Source: Blastocatellia bacterium UBA7656 (GTDB lineage Bacteria > Acidobacteriota > Blastocatellia > UBA7656). Taken from it: a stretch of 64,000 nucleotides of DNA. Shown piece after piece: positions 43,728-51,820 of this stretch (position 1 is the stretch's first letter; each line of letters begins with the position of its first letter). Below the pieces are notes generated by a model. That model had not been told where the DNA came from. It saw nothing but the letters and a program-made list of their open reading frames with translations, and made no database searches. The translations under genes and the position numbers were made by a program. Location: NCBI GenBank assembly GCA_002483445.1, contig DLHY01000103.1, forward strand, positions 37,065 through 101,064, given 5' to 3'.

Positions 43728-45872
43728 ATGTCTCAACAACGATCATACAAAAGCTGTAAGCGCAGTAAAATCATGCTCAACCTTGTCACACGCTCACCTC
43801 TCACACTCGTTGCGATTGCCGCAGTTTTGCTTGTCGGCGTCGTGTCGATTGGAAAGACCCAGGCGGCAAAACCACTCGCGCCTCCTGTCGTCGTTCAATC
43901 CTTCAGCGTCACGGGAGGCACGCCTTCGCCCACCGATAATGACTACACGCGAATAAACAACGCGGTGCAGGCCGCCACGGGCGGAACGACCATCGAGCTT
44001 CAAGGAACGTTCGACTGGACTGAAGCCAACGCCGCCGCAAGCTGGGCCACAGGGTCGGACGGAGTGGCCGCAAACAGCGACGATTTCTCTATTCTGGTTC
44101 CGCCGAACGTGAATGATTTGACCATCACGGCAATGAGCCTCGGAGCGGCGACCATCGAAGGGCCGGGCGATCTGGCTGCGGTCAACCTCGAAGCTTTTCT
44201 GGTCTTTGATGGCGGCGACAATCAAAACTTCACGATGTCGAATCTGCGAATACGCAACTTCGATCTCGGTGTGGGGATGTTTTTCGGCGCAGGCGGCGTG
44301 GACGCTTTCAACGGCACGCAGATCGTGAACAATTATTTTCTACTTCCCACTGATCTCAACGCCACCGTCGCCCCGGCGGATACCAATCAGAACATCGCCA
44401 TTCATTTTTCGCTCGGCTCAAATCAGACGATTCAAAACAACACCATAGAGATTCCCGGAGACGGCCTTAGCGATTCAGGGAGCAGCCAGTTCGCCTCCTC
44501 AGTCGGGATGCAGTCGAACACCAGCGGAGGAAATGTCTACGACGGGCTGCTGATCGATAACAACACCATCAGAGTTTTGAACCCGCAGTCGGCAGACCCG
44601 GAAGTCATACTCGGCGTCTGGGAAAATGCCTCTGGTCACACGAGCGACATCACCGTGAGCAACAACGATTTCATCAATCTCTCGGCGGATAATTTTCCGG
44701 CGCTCAATCTTCAAAGAGCGTTTCGCGTGACCTCGCATTCGTCAGCCACTACGACTGTAGCTTACTCCAACAATACGGCCAGCGGCGCGAGCATAGGCTT
44801 TCAGTGGTTGGCGGGATCGAACTTCGCGGGCAATCAGGCGGTCGAGCTTATGACCAACACTCTGACCGATTGCAACACGGGAGTGCTGATTCAGTCGAAC
44901 GGCTCGGCGCACCTGACCGATAACGATATAACCGGCGCGGGAAACGCGGGCATCGGCGTCGATATTAAATCCGGTTCGATGGCGACCATCGATGCTGCGA
45001 CCGGGCCGAACACGATCACCACCCTTGCCACCGCCATCAACGTGGAAGGCACAGCCACGATAAACGGCAATGCGATTATCGGTAATACGACGGGCGTGGG
45101 AGTGAGAAGCTCAAGCACTGTGGTGACGATGAGCTTCAACCGCATAATCGCCAACGGCGCAGGAGTGGAAAACGAAGCCGCGATTACGGTCGCTGCCGAA
45201 AACAACTGGTGGGGCTGCAACGCAGGGCCGGGAGGCTTTGGGTGCGACGGACTTTCGGGCGATGTGGATTTCAATCCGTGGCTCGTGCTCAATATCTCTG
45301 CCGCTCCCGGCGTCGGCACGACTTTCAACCTCACCGCCAGCCTCACGCTGAACTCTGATGGAGCGGATACTTCCATGTCAGGTCACGTTCCTGATGGCAC
45401 TCCTGTCACGTTCGGCGGCGGCGCTCCGCTGGGAACAGTCGCCCCCACATCGACTGTGACTACATCAGGTGTGGCTACATCTGTCTTCACTCCCGGCATA
45501 GTCCCCGGCACTGCGACCGTATCAGCCACGGTCGACAATCAAACTGTCACGACGGACATAATCCTGGTGTTGCCTCCGGGTTTCCGGTGCCTTCTTGAGG
45601 ACGCCAACAAAAACTCGCTGACCATCAACACGACCACAGGCGACTATATCTTCAGCCGGTGCAACGCAGGCATTACTTTGACGGGAAGAGGGACGGTGAG
45701 AGCCATCGGCTGCACGATCACGCTGCAACATAGTGTACCTGACCGCAGGGTGACGGCCACGATTGATACCTGTCAAAAGAAGGGAACGGCAACGGTTCAA
45801 ACTTTCTCGCCGAGTTCTTTCTTCTCACTCACGGACAAGAACACAGCCAACAACACCTGCTTGTGCAACTGA
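43728..45872 (+). CDS. Secreted right-handed beta-helix protein
   Basis: A 714-residue protein. The start at 43728 has AGGAAGG 5 bp upstream. A membrane/signal segment (LTLVAIAAVLLVGVVSIGKTQA) is followed by a long parallel beta-helix (about 60-530) with repeated N-N-T/I-x-I turns (TIQNNTIEI, LIDNNTIRVL, VSNNDFINL, and LTDNDITGAGNAGIGV). An NNWWGCNAGPGG capping motif follows, common in such helices. An invasin/Big_1-like domain (about 540-620) ends with TVSATVDNQTVTTDIILV. The last 95 residues are Cys-rich with repeated T-x-TGDY and DTCQKKGTATVQ patterns. It probably binds or cleaves polysaccharides at the surface; no catalytic residues can be assigned. Confidence 0.75.
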   Translation: MSQQRSYKSCKRSKIMLNLVTRSPLTLVAIAAVLLVGVVSIGKTQAAKPLAPPVVVQSFSVTGGTPSPTDNDYTRINNAVQAATGGTTIELQGTFDWTEANAAASWATGSDGVAANSDDFSILVPPNVNDLTITAMSLGAATIEGPGDLAAVNLEAFLVFDGGDNQNFTMSNLRIRNFDLGVGMFFGAGGVDAFNGTQIVNNYFLLPTDLNATVAPADTNQNIAIHFSLGSNQTIQNNTIEIPGDGLSDSGSSQFASSVGMQSNTSGGNVYDGLLIDNNTIRVLNPQSADPEVILGVWENASGHTSDITVSNNDFINLSADNFPALNLQRAFRVTSHSSATTTVAYSNNTASGASIGFQWLAGSNFAGNQAVELMTNTLTDCNTGVLIQSNGSAHLTDNDITGAGNAGIGVDIKSGSMATIDAATGPNTITTLATAINVEGTATINGNAIIGNTTGVGVRSSSTVVTMSFNRIIANGAGVENEAAITVAAENNWWGCNAGPGGFGCDGLSGDVDFNPWLVLNISAAPGVGTTFNLTASLTLNSDGADTSMSGHVPDGTPVTFGGGAPLGTVAPTSTVTTSGVATSVFTPGIVPGTATVSATVDNQTVTTDIILVLPPGFRCLLEDANKNSLTINTTTGDYIFSRCNAGITLTGRGTVRAIGCTITLQHSVPDRRVTATIDTCQKKGTATVQTFSPSSFFSLTDKNTANNTCLCN

Positions 45873-45875
45873 CCG

Positions 45876-46010
45876 CGGACGATGAAGAGGTGAAGAGATG
45901 ACAAGGTGAAGAGGTGAGGAGGGAACAGGATTTATCACCCCATCACATCCTCATCTCTTCATCTTTATTTTCCGCCCATCCCCCATCCCCTATCACCCAT
46001 CACCCATTTT
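45876..46010. repeat. Convergent gap of GTGAAGAG and CACCCAT words
   Basis: An 8-bp word (GTGAAGAG) is repeated from about 45880, with the inverse CATCTCTTCATC near 45950. CCCATCC/CACCCAT 7-bp words follow and run into the last codons (ENG-stop) of the convergent DUF169 gene. It probably acts as a two-way terminator. Confidence 0.65.
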
Positions 46011-46716
46011 CGGTGATGATTCTTCGCTGCTGGCTGTGATAGGCGGCGAGTTTCTGATTCGCGTCAACTACAGTGGCCAGATTTTCCGTCGCCTGTTGAA
46101 GCTGAGAAAAAGGCACGACCAAAATCATCTCTTCGGGTTTGAGATCGGTGTAGGTGCGCGCGCCGACGCAGCCGAGGCTGACGGTTGAATTATTGATGCG
46201 CTCTGCTTTTGCGAGCGCGGCGCAGGCCGGACGACCAAACATTCCGAGTTGCCCGTGTTCAGCCCACGCCACTTGTCCTATAGCTTCCGCTGCAAGCATC
46301 GATTGAAATCCATCGAGCATAAACAAAACGAGATCGGGTTCGACAGGGAACTGATCGAGCGGGCCGTAGACGACTGCCCGGTGCGGTTTTTGAATCGAAG
46401 GCAGATGCGCGACTTCCGAAGGATCGAAATAATGCAAAGATGCCATCGTTGATACGAGCGAGTTGGCCTTTTCACTCTGATCGGGTGAGAGCGAAAAGCC
46501 CATAGTCATCAGCCCAATAGGGCAATTGCTGTGATCGTCCGCAGTGGCGTAGAAAACTTTCGTCTGCCCGCGCCGCCAGAATGTGCAGGCTGATGGAGAC
46601 GGCTCCTCTGACTGCGGCACGCCTTCGGGCGGATCGCTGCAAAAAGCTATTGCGACGGGCGCGTCTTCCAACTTCAGAGCTTCTTTCCATGCTTGCGCAA
46701 TTTCGGTTAGTGACAT
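46000..46716 (-). CDS. DUF169 family protein
   Basis: A 238-residue protein of the DUF169 family, recognised by APVAIAFCSDPPEGVP near the start, SACTFWRRG with the conserved Cys, SNCPIGLMTMG, and GRPACAALAKA with a later GCVGARTYT. Several conserved cysteines suggest binding of a metal or cofactor; the family is linked in other genomes to methanogen and anaerobe metabolism, but function is unproven. It is followed upstream by the glcD-like gene on the same strand, with a 34-bp gap. Its stop codon lies within an intergenic word repeat. Confidence 0.75.
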   Translation of the reverse strand: MSLTEIAQAWKEALKLEDAPVAIAFCSDPPEGVPQSEEPSPSACTFWRRGQTKVFYATADDHSNCPIGLMTMGFSLSPDQSEKANSLVSTMASLHYFDPSEVAHLPSIQKPHRAVVYGPLDQFPVEPDLVLFMLDGFQSMLAAEAIGQVAWAEHGQLGMFGRPACAALAKAERINNSTVSLGCVGARTYTDLKPEEMILVVPFSQLQQATENLATVVDANQKLAAYHSQQRRIITENG

Positions 46717-46750
46717 CCTTCTCCTCTTTTCCTGATTTTATGTTGATTCA

Positions 46751-48256
46751 TCAATCCTGAAGCATCGTTGCGTGTGGCGCGATTTTCTTATGCCGAAAAT
46801 CCTCAATGCCGAATCCGCAGAATCGACAAGTCTTCGTCGTCGGCACCACTTTCCCCGGATTGCAAAGCCCCGCGGGGTTGAAAACGTCTTTTACCGCCAG
46901 CATTCGTTCGAGATCATCTTCAGAGAATATCAATCGCATCGCCTCTATCTTGTCCATCCCGACTCCATGCTCTCCCGTTATCGAGCCGCCTACCCCTACG
47001 CATAGTTGCATAATCTCCTTCGACGCCGCTTCCACTCTTTCGACCTGAACGGGGTCGCGCCCGTCGAAGCTGATGTTCGGATGAAGATTCCCGTCGCCCG
47101 CATGAAAAACATTCGCGACCGTGAGTTTATAACGCTCGGCTATGCGATAAATTTCATCCAGCACTTCCGGGAGTCGCGAGCGCGGGATGACCGCATCCTG
47201 AACCATCAAATCAGCTTTGATCCTTCCCATCGCGCCGAAGGCCCGTTTGCGCGCAGCCCATAATTTCATCCTCTCGGCATCGTCTTTCGCAACGCGGACG
47301 GCGCGAGCATTATTCCGCAAACAAATCTCGACTGCGCGCTCCGCATCATGCTCTATCCCTACGGCAAGCCCGTCGATTTCGATTATCAGCAGCGCGGCGA
47401 CATCGGTCGGAAACCCTCCGGCGAATATGGAATTCTCAATTGCTTCGAGCGTAAGTTTATCGATCATCTCAAGCGCGGCGGGCAGCATTCCGGCTGCGAT
47501 TATATCGCTCACTGTGCGGCTTGCGTCCGTCACGGTCATAAATTCCGCGAGCATAGTCTTGACCGATTGCGGCAGTCGAGTCAGTTTCAACGTGGCTTTC
47601 GTGACTATGCCGAAGGTGCCTTCCGACCCGACGAAGAGTCCCAGCAGATCGTAACCCGCCGAATCGACGCCGCCTCCGCCGAGAGTGACCATCTCGCCTG
47701 AAGGAAGAACCACTTCGACCGCCAGCACATGATTGGTCGTCATTCCGTATTTGAGGCAGTGCGGGCCGCCTGAATTTTCGGCGACGTTGCCTCCGATGGT
47801 GCAGGCCATCTGCGAGGAAGGGTCGGGCGCGTAATGAAACCCGGAGGGAGCAGTCGCCTGCGACAACTGGACGTTGATCACTCCCGGCTCGACGACCGCC
47901 AATTGGTTTTCATAATCGATTTCGAGTATGCGATTGAGGCGGGCCATCTCGATGATGACCGCGCCCCCGAGAGAAACCGCCCCGCCTGAAATGCCCGTTC
48001 CCGCGCCGCGAGGCAGAAACGGAATGCCCGCCTGAGCTAAAATCCTCACTGCCGCGGCGACTTCTTCGGCGTTCGACGGGATGACGACGGCTGACGGAAT
48101 ATTCTTGTGAAGCGTGAGCGCGTCGGATTCATAAACGACAAGCTCATCACGGGTGGTCAGGACGTTTCTATCACCCAGTGTCGCTTTGAGCGAACGGATG
48201 ACCTCATCCGTCAGGGCCGGTTGATGTGAAGGAATGATTGCAGGGCTATTTCCCAA
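46751..48256 (-). CDS. glcD: FAD-linked oxidase, GlcD-like
   Basis: A 501-residue flavoprotein. The PCMH-type FAD domain shows FLPRGAGTGISGGAVSLGGAV, DPSSQMACTIGGNVAENSGGPHCLKYG and the C-terminal GDGNLHPNISFD and GGSITGEHGVG motifs of glycolate/D-lactate dehydrogenases. GlcE and GlcF partners are not in the window, so it may act as a single-chain D-2-hydroxyacid dehydrogenase. Translation appears to start at TTG 48256, overlapping the end of the DUF3303-like gene by 11 bp, so the two are probably translationally coupled. A CRFCGFGIE stretch near the C-terminus is a possible extra metal site. Confidence 0.85.
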   Translation of the reverse strand: MGNSPAIIPSHQPALTDEVIRSLKATLGDRNVLTTRDELVVYESDALTLHKNIPSAVVIPSNAEEVAAAVRILAQAGIPFLPRGAGTGISGGAVSLGGAVIIEMARLNRILEIDYENQLAVVEPGVINVQLSQATAPSGFHYAPDPSSQMACTIGGNVAENSGGPHCLKYGMTTNHVLAVEVVLPSGEMVTLGGGGVDSAGYDLLGLFVGSEGTFGIVTKATLKLTRLPQSVKTMLAEFMTVTDASRTVSDIIAAGMLPAALEMIDKLTLEAIENSIFAGGFPTDVAALLIIEIDGLAVGIEHDAERAVEICLRNNARAVRVAKDDAERMKLWAARKRAFGAMGRIKADLMVQDAVIPRSRLPEVLDEIYRIAERYKLTVANVFHAGDGNLHPNISFDGRDPVQVERVEAASKEIMQLCVGVGGSITGEHGVGMDKIEAMRLIFSEDDLERMLAVKDVFNPAGLCNPGKVVPTTKTCRFCGFGIEDFRHKKIAPHATMLQD

Positions 48257-48530
48257 TACGCTTGAGCACCTCGGCCAGTTGTTGATCCTCCACTATGGGG
48301 ACGATCTCGATGTCCATTATATCGCTCCACATCAAAGCGAATTCAACGAGTGCCTGCGGATCATCGCTTTCGAGCAGATCATAGCCGCCGTTGAAATCAA
48401 CGCGCGTCCATCGCCCCAGCAGTTTGGCTCCATCAGGCGGATGCCCTCCGGTCTTGAGGAAGCGGGATATGCCTTCATCACGCGCCGTAATATCGGGTTT
48501 CCACTTGAACGTAAGCATGAATTTCATCAT
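48246..48530 (-). CDS. DUF3303-like small protein
   Basis: A 94-residue protein: MMKFMLTFKWKPD, then GRWTRVDFNGGYDLLESDDPQAL and WSDIMDIEIVPIVED. This is the DUF3303-type ferredoxin-like fold (dimeric alpha-beta barrel superfamily). An AAGGGG ribosome binding site is present. The stop codon overlaps the start of the glcD-like gene. No catalytic residues are known; it may support the neighbouring oxidase. Confidence 0.65.
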   Translation of the reverse strand: MMKFMLTFKWKPDITARDEGISRFLKTGGHPPDGAKLLGRWTRVDFNGGYDLLESDDPQALVEFALMWSDIMDIEIVPIVEDQQLAEVLKRIGK

Positions 48531-48614
48531 TCTGCCCCTTTCTGAATTGAAATTGGAATACGACTCAAATACGTCGATTCGCCATCAAATGGATTTGGGG
48601 CTTACTGTTCCCGA

Positions 48615-50057
48615 TTAATATTTCGGCACCGTAGGGTCGACATCATCCGACCATCGCAGAATTCCGCCGACGAGGTTTTTGACTTTGCGAAAACCCGCCT
48701 GCTTCAAAAACTCGACGGCCATACCGCTGCGGACTCCGCTCTTGCAGTGAACCACTATCTCGTCGGCGCTCGAAAGCTCATGCACGCGCTCAGGCAATGT
48801 CGCGCGCGGTATCAACCGAGAGCCGGGTATGCGACATATAGCGTACTCTTCAGGCTCGCGCACGTCGATCAAAACGAAATCATCCCTGCGATCCATTTTT
48901 GCTTTTAGATCAAGTGGAGCGATTTCGAAATCCGCGCCTACGCTCACTTCCGCGTGAGGAGTGACGCCGCAGAATTCTTCATAATCGATCAGTTCCCGAA
49001 TCGAAGGATTTTCGCCGCACACGGGACACGCGGGATTTTTGCGAAGCCTGAGTTCGCGGAATTTCATCTTCATCGCGTCGAAGAGAACCAATCGACCTAT
49101 CAATGGGTCGCCGTTGCCGAGTATGAGCTTGACCGTCTCGATAGCCTGAATGACTCCGATCACTCCAGGAAGCACGCCCAGCACTCCGCCCTCTGCGCAG
49201 CTTGGAACCAGCCCCGGCGGGGGAGGCTCAGGATAGAGGCAGCGATAGCAGGGGCCTTCTTTGGCATAAAACACAGTCGCCTGACCTTCGAAGCGAAAGA
49301 TCGACCCGTAGACGTTCGGCTTGCCCAGAAGCACGCAGGCGTCGTTTACGAGATAGCGAGTAGGGAAATTATCCGTGCCGTCTACGATGATGTCGTAATC
49401 GCGGAAAAGATCGAGAGCGTTTTCGGATGTGAGCGCCGTTTCAAAACCGTCCATCTGAACGAACGGATTTATTTCGGCTATGCGCTCGCGAGCGGATTCG
49501 AGTTTCGAGCGACCCACATTGGAAGTCGAATGAATGATCTGACGTTGAAGATTCGTGAAATCGACAACGTCGAAATCCACAAGCCCCAGCCGCCCCACTC
49601 CCGCCGCTGCCAGATACATAACGAGCGGCGAGCCGAGTCCCCCCGCGCCTATGCAGAGGACGCGAGCGGCTTTGAGTTTCTTCTGACCTTCGAGCGCGAC
49701 TTCGGGCATGATGAGATGGCGGCTGTAGCGCAGTATCTCGTCGGAACTGAGTTCGACCTCCGGGGCGTTTTCGACCAGAGCCGAGCCTCCGGCAATCGAA
49801 GGGACTATGCTCAACGTGTCGCCGTCTTTGAGCGAAGTAGCTCCCTGTTCGAGATAGCGAATGTCTTCATCGTTGAGATAGAGGTTGACGAAGTGGCGAA
49901 GCTGACCCTGTTCGTTGTAGAGATGTTTTTTGACTTGGGGATGACTATTGACGAGAGCCTCCATCGCTTGTTCGATGGTTTCGGCGGCGACCGTTACCTC
50001 GTCGCTCCCGCCTGTAAGGTTTCTCAAAGCAGTCGGAATCAAAATATGCACGGCCAT
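48615..50057 (-). CDS. MoaD/ThiS-MoeB/ThiF-rhodanese three-domain fusion
   Basis: A 480-residue protein. Residues 1-91 form a ubiquitin-like sulphur carrier ending in the diglycine Gly90-Gly91 (SIVPSIAGG). Residues about 100-370 are an E1-like adenylating enzyme with LRYSRHLIMPEVALEGQKKL, nucleotide loop GAGGLG (137-142), zinc cysteines CYRC and CPVC, and PSCAEGGVLGVLPG. Residues about 385-480 are a rhodanese domain with active-site Cys438 (HCKSGVRS). MoeZ-type proteins join the last two parts; here the carrier is joined in front. It should load sulphur onto the carrier for molybdopterin, thiamine or cysteine synthesis. The start at 50057 lacks a clear ribosome binding site; earlier codons of the frame do not match the family. 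Confidence 0.85.
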   Translation of the reverse strand: MAVHILIPTALRNLTGGSDEVTVAAETIEQAMEALVNSHPQVKKHLYNEQGQLRHFVNLYLNDEDIRYLEQGATSLKDGDTLSIVPSIAGGSALVENAPEVELSSDEILRYSRHLIMPEVALEGQKKLKAARVLCIGAGGLGSPLVMYLAAAGVGRLGLVDFDVVDFTNLQRQIIHSTSNVGRSKLESARERIAEINPFVQMDGFETALTSENALDLFRDYDIIVDGTDNFPTRYLVNDACVLLGKPNVYGSIFRFEGQATVFYAKEGPCYRCLYPEPPPPGLVPSCAEGGVLGVLPGVIGVIQAIETVKLILGNGDPLIGRLVLFDAMKMKFRELRLRKNPACPVCGENPSIRELIDYEEFCGVTPHAEVSVGADFEIAPLDLKAKMDRRDDFVLIDVREPEEYAICRIPGSRLIPRATLPERVHELSSADEIVVHCKSGVRSGMAVEFLKQAGFRKVKNLVGGILRWSDDVDPTVPKY

Positions 50058-50329
50058 GTTGAAATGGACTCCGGATTTTAAGATTGGTGCTCGCCTGTGG
50101 ATGATTGTAGAGACGAACGGGCGAAAAAGCAAAACTGATGAAAGCTGATCCGAGCGAGGCATGATCGCCTTTTGTTTTTTCAACAAAATCCTGCCATCAC
50201 GAATAGATCATCTTTTGATCAGGGTTTCATCAAGACTGTCCCTTTGCGCTCAGGCTATGCTGCGGGCGAGTGATCGAGAAGGGTCATTCAAATGCAGAAA
50301 CGCATATTGAACTGAAAGGAGATAAGAAA

Positions 50330-50806
50330 ATGTCTAAACTGACTTTTTGGTGTGACGAAGAAACCAGTGAGCCAAGTTCTTCCGACAGCCCATACTTTTT
50401 GATCTATGTCGGAGACGCTCAAAAACGATCTTCGACCGTCAAGCGCCTTCGACGAGAAATCTGGGATGACCAGATAGATAAAGGAGAATCCCGGAGCGCC
50501 ACTATGACATTCCCCGAAATCACAAGCTTTGATTTAGTGCTGATCGCGCTGCTTGAAGAAGATTGGGATGCTGACTTTGACGACTCGACTCTGCAAAAAG
50601 TCCGAAACTGGATAGACAACCTCGACAGTTTGCTGGCGGTGCAGAGTTCCGACGTTTTCAGCATCATCAAGCAGGAGTTCGAAAGAGCAATCAACAATTT
50701 CTGCTCCAACGATGATCTTCTCGGAGTGCGTCGTTTCTCCTCCAGCGGAGCGATCAGACACTATTTCGGAGGCGGAGGACATTACAGAGTCAAATTCGAG
50801 GTTTAG
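50330..50806 (+). CDS. Hypothetical protein, 158 residues
   Basis: The start at 50330 is supported by AAAGGAGATAAG just upstream. I do not recognise the family. It begins with a short beta segment (KLTFWCDEE, PYFLIYVGD) and a charged helix (STVKRLRREIWDDQIDKGE). A strongly acidic middle follows (LLEEDWDADFDDSTLQKV), then helices with many Asp and Asn, and a Gly-rich end (HYFGGGGHYRVKFEV). No signal peptide or membrane segment is visible. It lies 37 bp before another unknown gene with its own ribosome binding site. The pair is divergent from the MoaD-MoeB gene and ends at a terminator. Confidence 0.6.
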   Translation: MSKLTFWCDEETSEPSSSDSPYFLIYVGDAQKRSSTVKRLRREIWDDQIDKGESRSATMTFPEITSFDLVLIALLEEDWDADFDDSTLQKVRNWIDNLDSLLAVQSSDVFSIIKQEFERAINNFCSNDDLLGVRRFSSSGAIRHYFGGGGHYRVKFEV

Positions 50807-50843
50807 CTGATCCTCAAACTAATAAGAAAAGGAGAAAAGAACG

Positions 50844-51104
50844 ATGCCAGAATTAAAAGTTATCGTTGTTTCGATAATGTCTGAAGGAGTCGGAAAAGAC
50901 GGCGGCGGATTTATCATCGTCAACGGAAAATTGCGCCGCATTCCGCCTCGCTCGCCCAAACTCAAGGAAATCGACGCGGCAGTCACGCTGATGGCCGAGA
51001 GCGAAAACCTTGAGGATAAGAAAATCCGCCTGCAACTCGCTGATATTTCGGAAGCCCTGATTTCAGCCAACGTCAACCGCCTGGTGGAAGAGACTGGCAA
51101 GTAA
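50844..51104 (+). CDS. Hypothetical protein, 86 residues
   Basis: A small protein starting behind AAAAGGAGAAAAGAACG. The N-terminal half is beta-like with glycines (VIVVSIMSEGVGKDGGGFIIVNGKLRRIPPRSP), the C-terminal half helical (LKEIDAAVTLMAESENLEDKKI, LADISEALISANVNRLVEE). No family is recognised. It is probably cotranscribed with the preceding unknown gene. Confidence 0.6.
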   Translation: MPELKVIVVSIMSEGVGKDGGGFIIVNGKLRRIPPRSPKLKEIDAAVTLMAESENLEDKKIRLQLADISEALISANVNRLVEETGK

Positions 51105-51137
51105 TCGAAATTCATCAGCGTCCGGATCGTAAAAGAA

Positions 51138-51175
51138 AAGGCGCACGACCTGAAGTCAAGCGTCGTGCGCCTTCG
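51138..51175. terminator. Bidirectional terminator
   Basis: A 12-bp perfect stem (51138-51149 with 51162-51173) and a 12-base loop, flanked by A-rich sequence on the left and C-T-rich on the right. It ends the unknown plus-strand pair and may also stop the minus-strand toxin transcript. Confidence 0.7.
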
Positions 51176-51190
51176 CTCACATGTTTCAGA

Positions 51191-51260
51191 TCAAGCGCCA
51201 CAGCACTTCTTGTACTTCTTGCCCGCGCGGGCCTGACCTCTTTTGTGCGCCAGGTCGGAT
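51191..51260 (-). pseudogene. Remnant of a SecA-type C-terminal (SEC-C) tail
   Basis: On the minus strand this reads LAHKRGQARAGKKYKKCCGA and a stop, while the real secA ends GSGKKYKKCCGA. A 33-bp stretch (51193-51225) matches 51823-51855 at the secA 3' end except for one base. The first cysteine pair of the motif is missing, and the stop codon differs (TGA against TAG). It is not preceded by a usable open frame. The two copies flank the PemK-type toxin-antitoxin pair. Confidence 0.65.
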
Positions 51261-51267
51261 TACGACC

Positions 51268-51594
51268 TCAGGGCAACATGTCCAACTGCACTTTGATGGC
51301 CTGCTCGATTTTCCCCATGTCAGAGTCCGACAATTGCCCTGCCTGATTCATCAATCGGGTTTTGCTGACGGTGGCAATCTGATCGGCCATAGCCTTGTTG
51401 GGTGCGCCGTTTAGAATCACTAACGCTTCGCTCGGGTAAATACGGCCCACGTTGCTTGTCAGAGGCACGACCTGAACGCGGTTGAGAAATTTATTGGAGG
51501 CATCGTTGCTCACGATCACTGCAGGCCGCTGCTTTCGAATCTCGCCGCCCACTGAAGGCTCGAAGTTCACCCACCACACTTCACCGCGCTTCAT
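51268..51594 (-). CDS. PemK/MazF-family mRNA interferase toxin
   Basis: A 108-residue protein. MKRGEVWWVNFEPSVGGEIRKQRPAVIVSND is the canonical start of the family (Arg and Gly of the active loop), then VQVVPLTSNVGRIYPSEALV and the C-terminal helix LSDSDMGKIEQAI. It cleaves mRNA when free of antitoxin. It overlaps the antitoxin gene by 14 bp, so the two are translationally coupled. Confidence 0.9.
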   Translation of the reverse strand: MKRGEVWWVNFEPSVGGEIRKQRPAVIVSNDASNKFLNRVQVVPLTSNVGRIYPSEALVILNGAPNKAMADQIATVSKTRLMNQAGQLSDSDMGKIEQAIKVQLDMLP

Positions 51595-51811
51595 TGCCAG
51601 CGTCTCCGATAATCGCTTCAGCCCACTCCAGAGCTGCGGCCTCGCGGGCTTCGTCTTCGGCCATCTTCTGATAAGCGGCTTCGATGTCTTCAGTGATCAT
51701 GTATGGCTTGATCAGAGATTCGATGAACTCGCTGATGCGCTCTGGCTCGACGACGCGATGCAGTTGCTCATAAACCTGCTCGTCAAGGGTGATCGTCAAT
51801 TCTTTTTGCAT
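51581..51811 (-). CDS. Antitoxin of the PemK/MazF pair
   Basis: A 76-residue protein: KELTITLDEQVYEQLHRVVEPERISEFIESLIKP is a ribbon-helix-helix DNA-binding domain, and the acidic tail (EDIEAAYQKMAEDEAREAAALEWAE) is the toxin-wrapping part. It begins 10 bp after the secA stop codon on the same strand, so it may be read from the secA transcript. Confidence 0.85.
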   Translation of the reverse strand: MQKELTITLDEQVYEQLHRVVEPERISEFIESLIKPYMITEDIEAAYQKMAEDEAREAAALEWAEAIIGDAGNEAR

Positions 51812-51820
51812 AACGCGCTC

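Noticed and set aside
48954..50081. A 375-codon plus-strand frame opposite the MoaD-MoeB fusion.
   Set aside because: It is antisense to well-conserved MoeB and rhodanese motifs and is a composition artefact.
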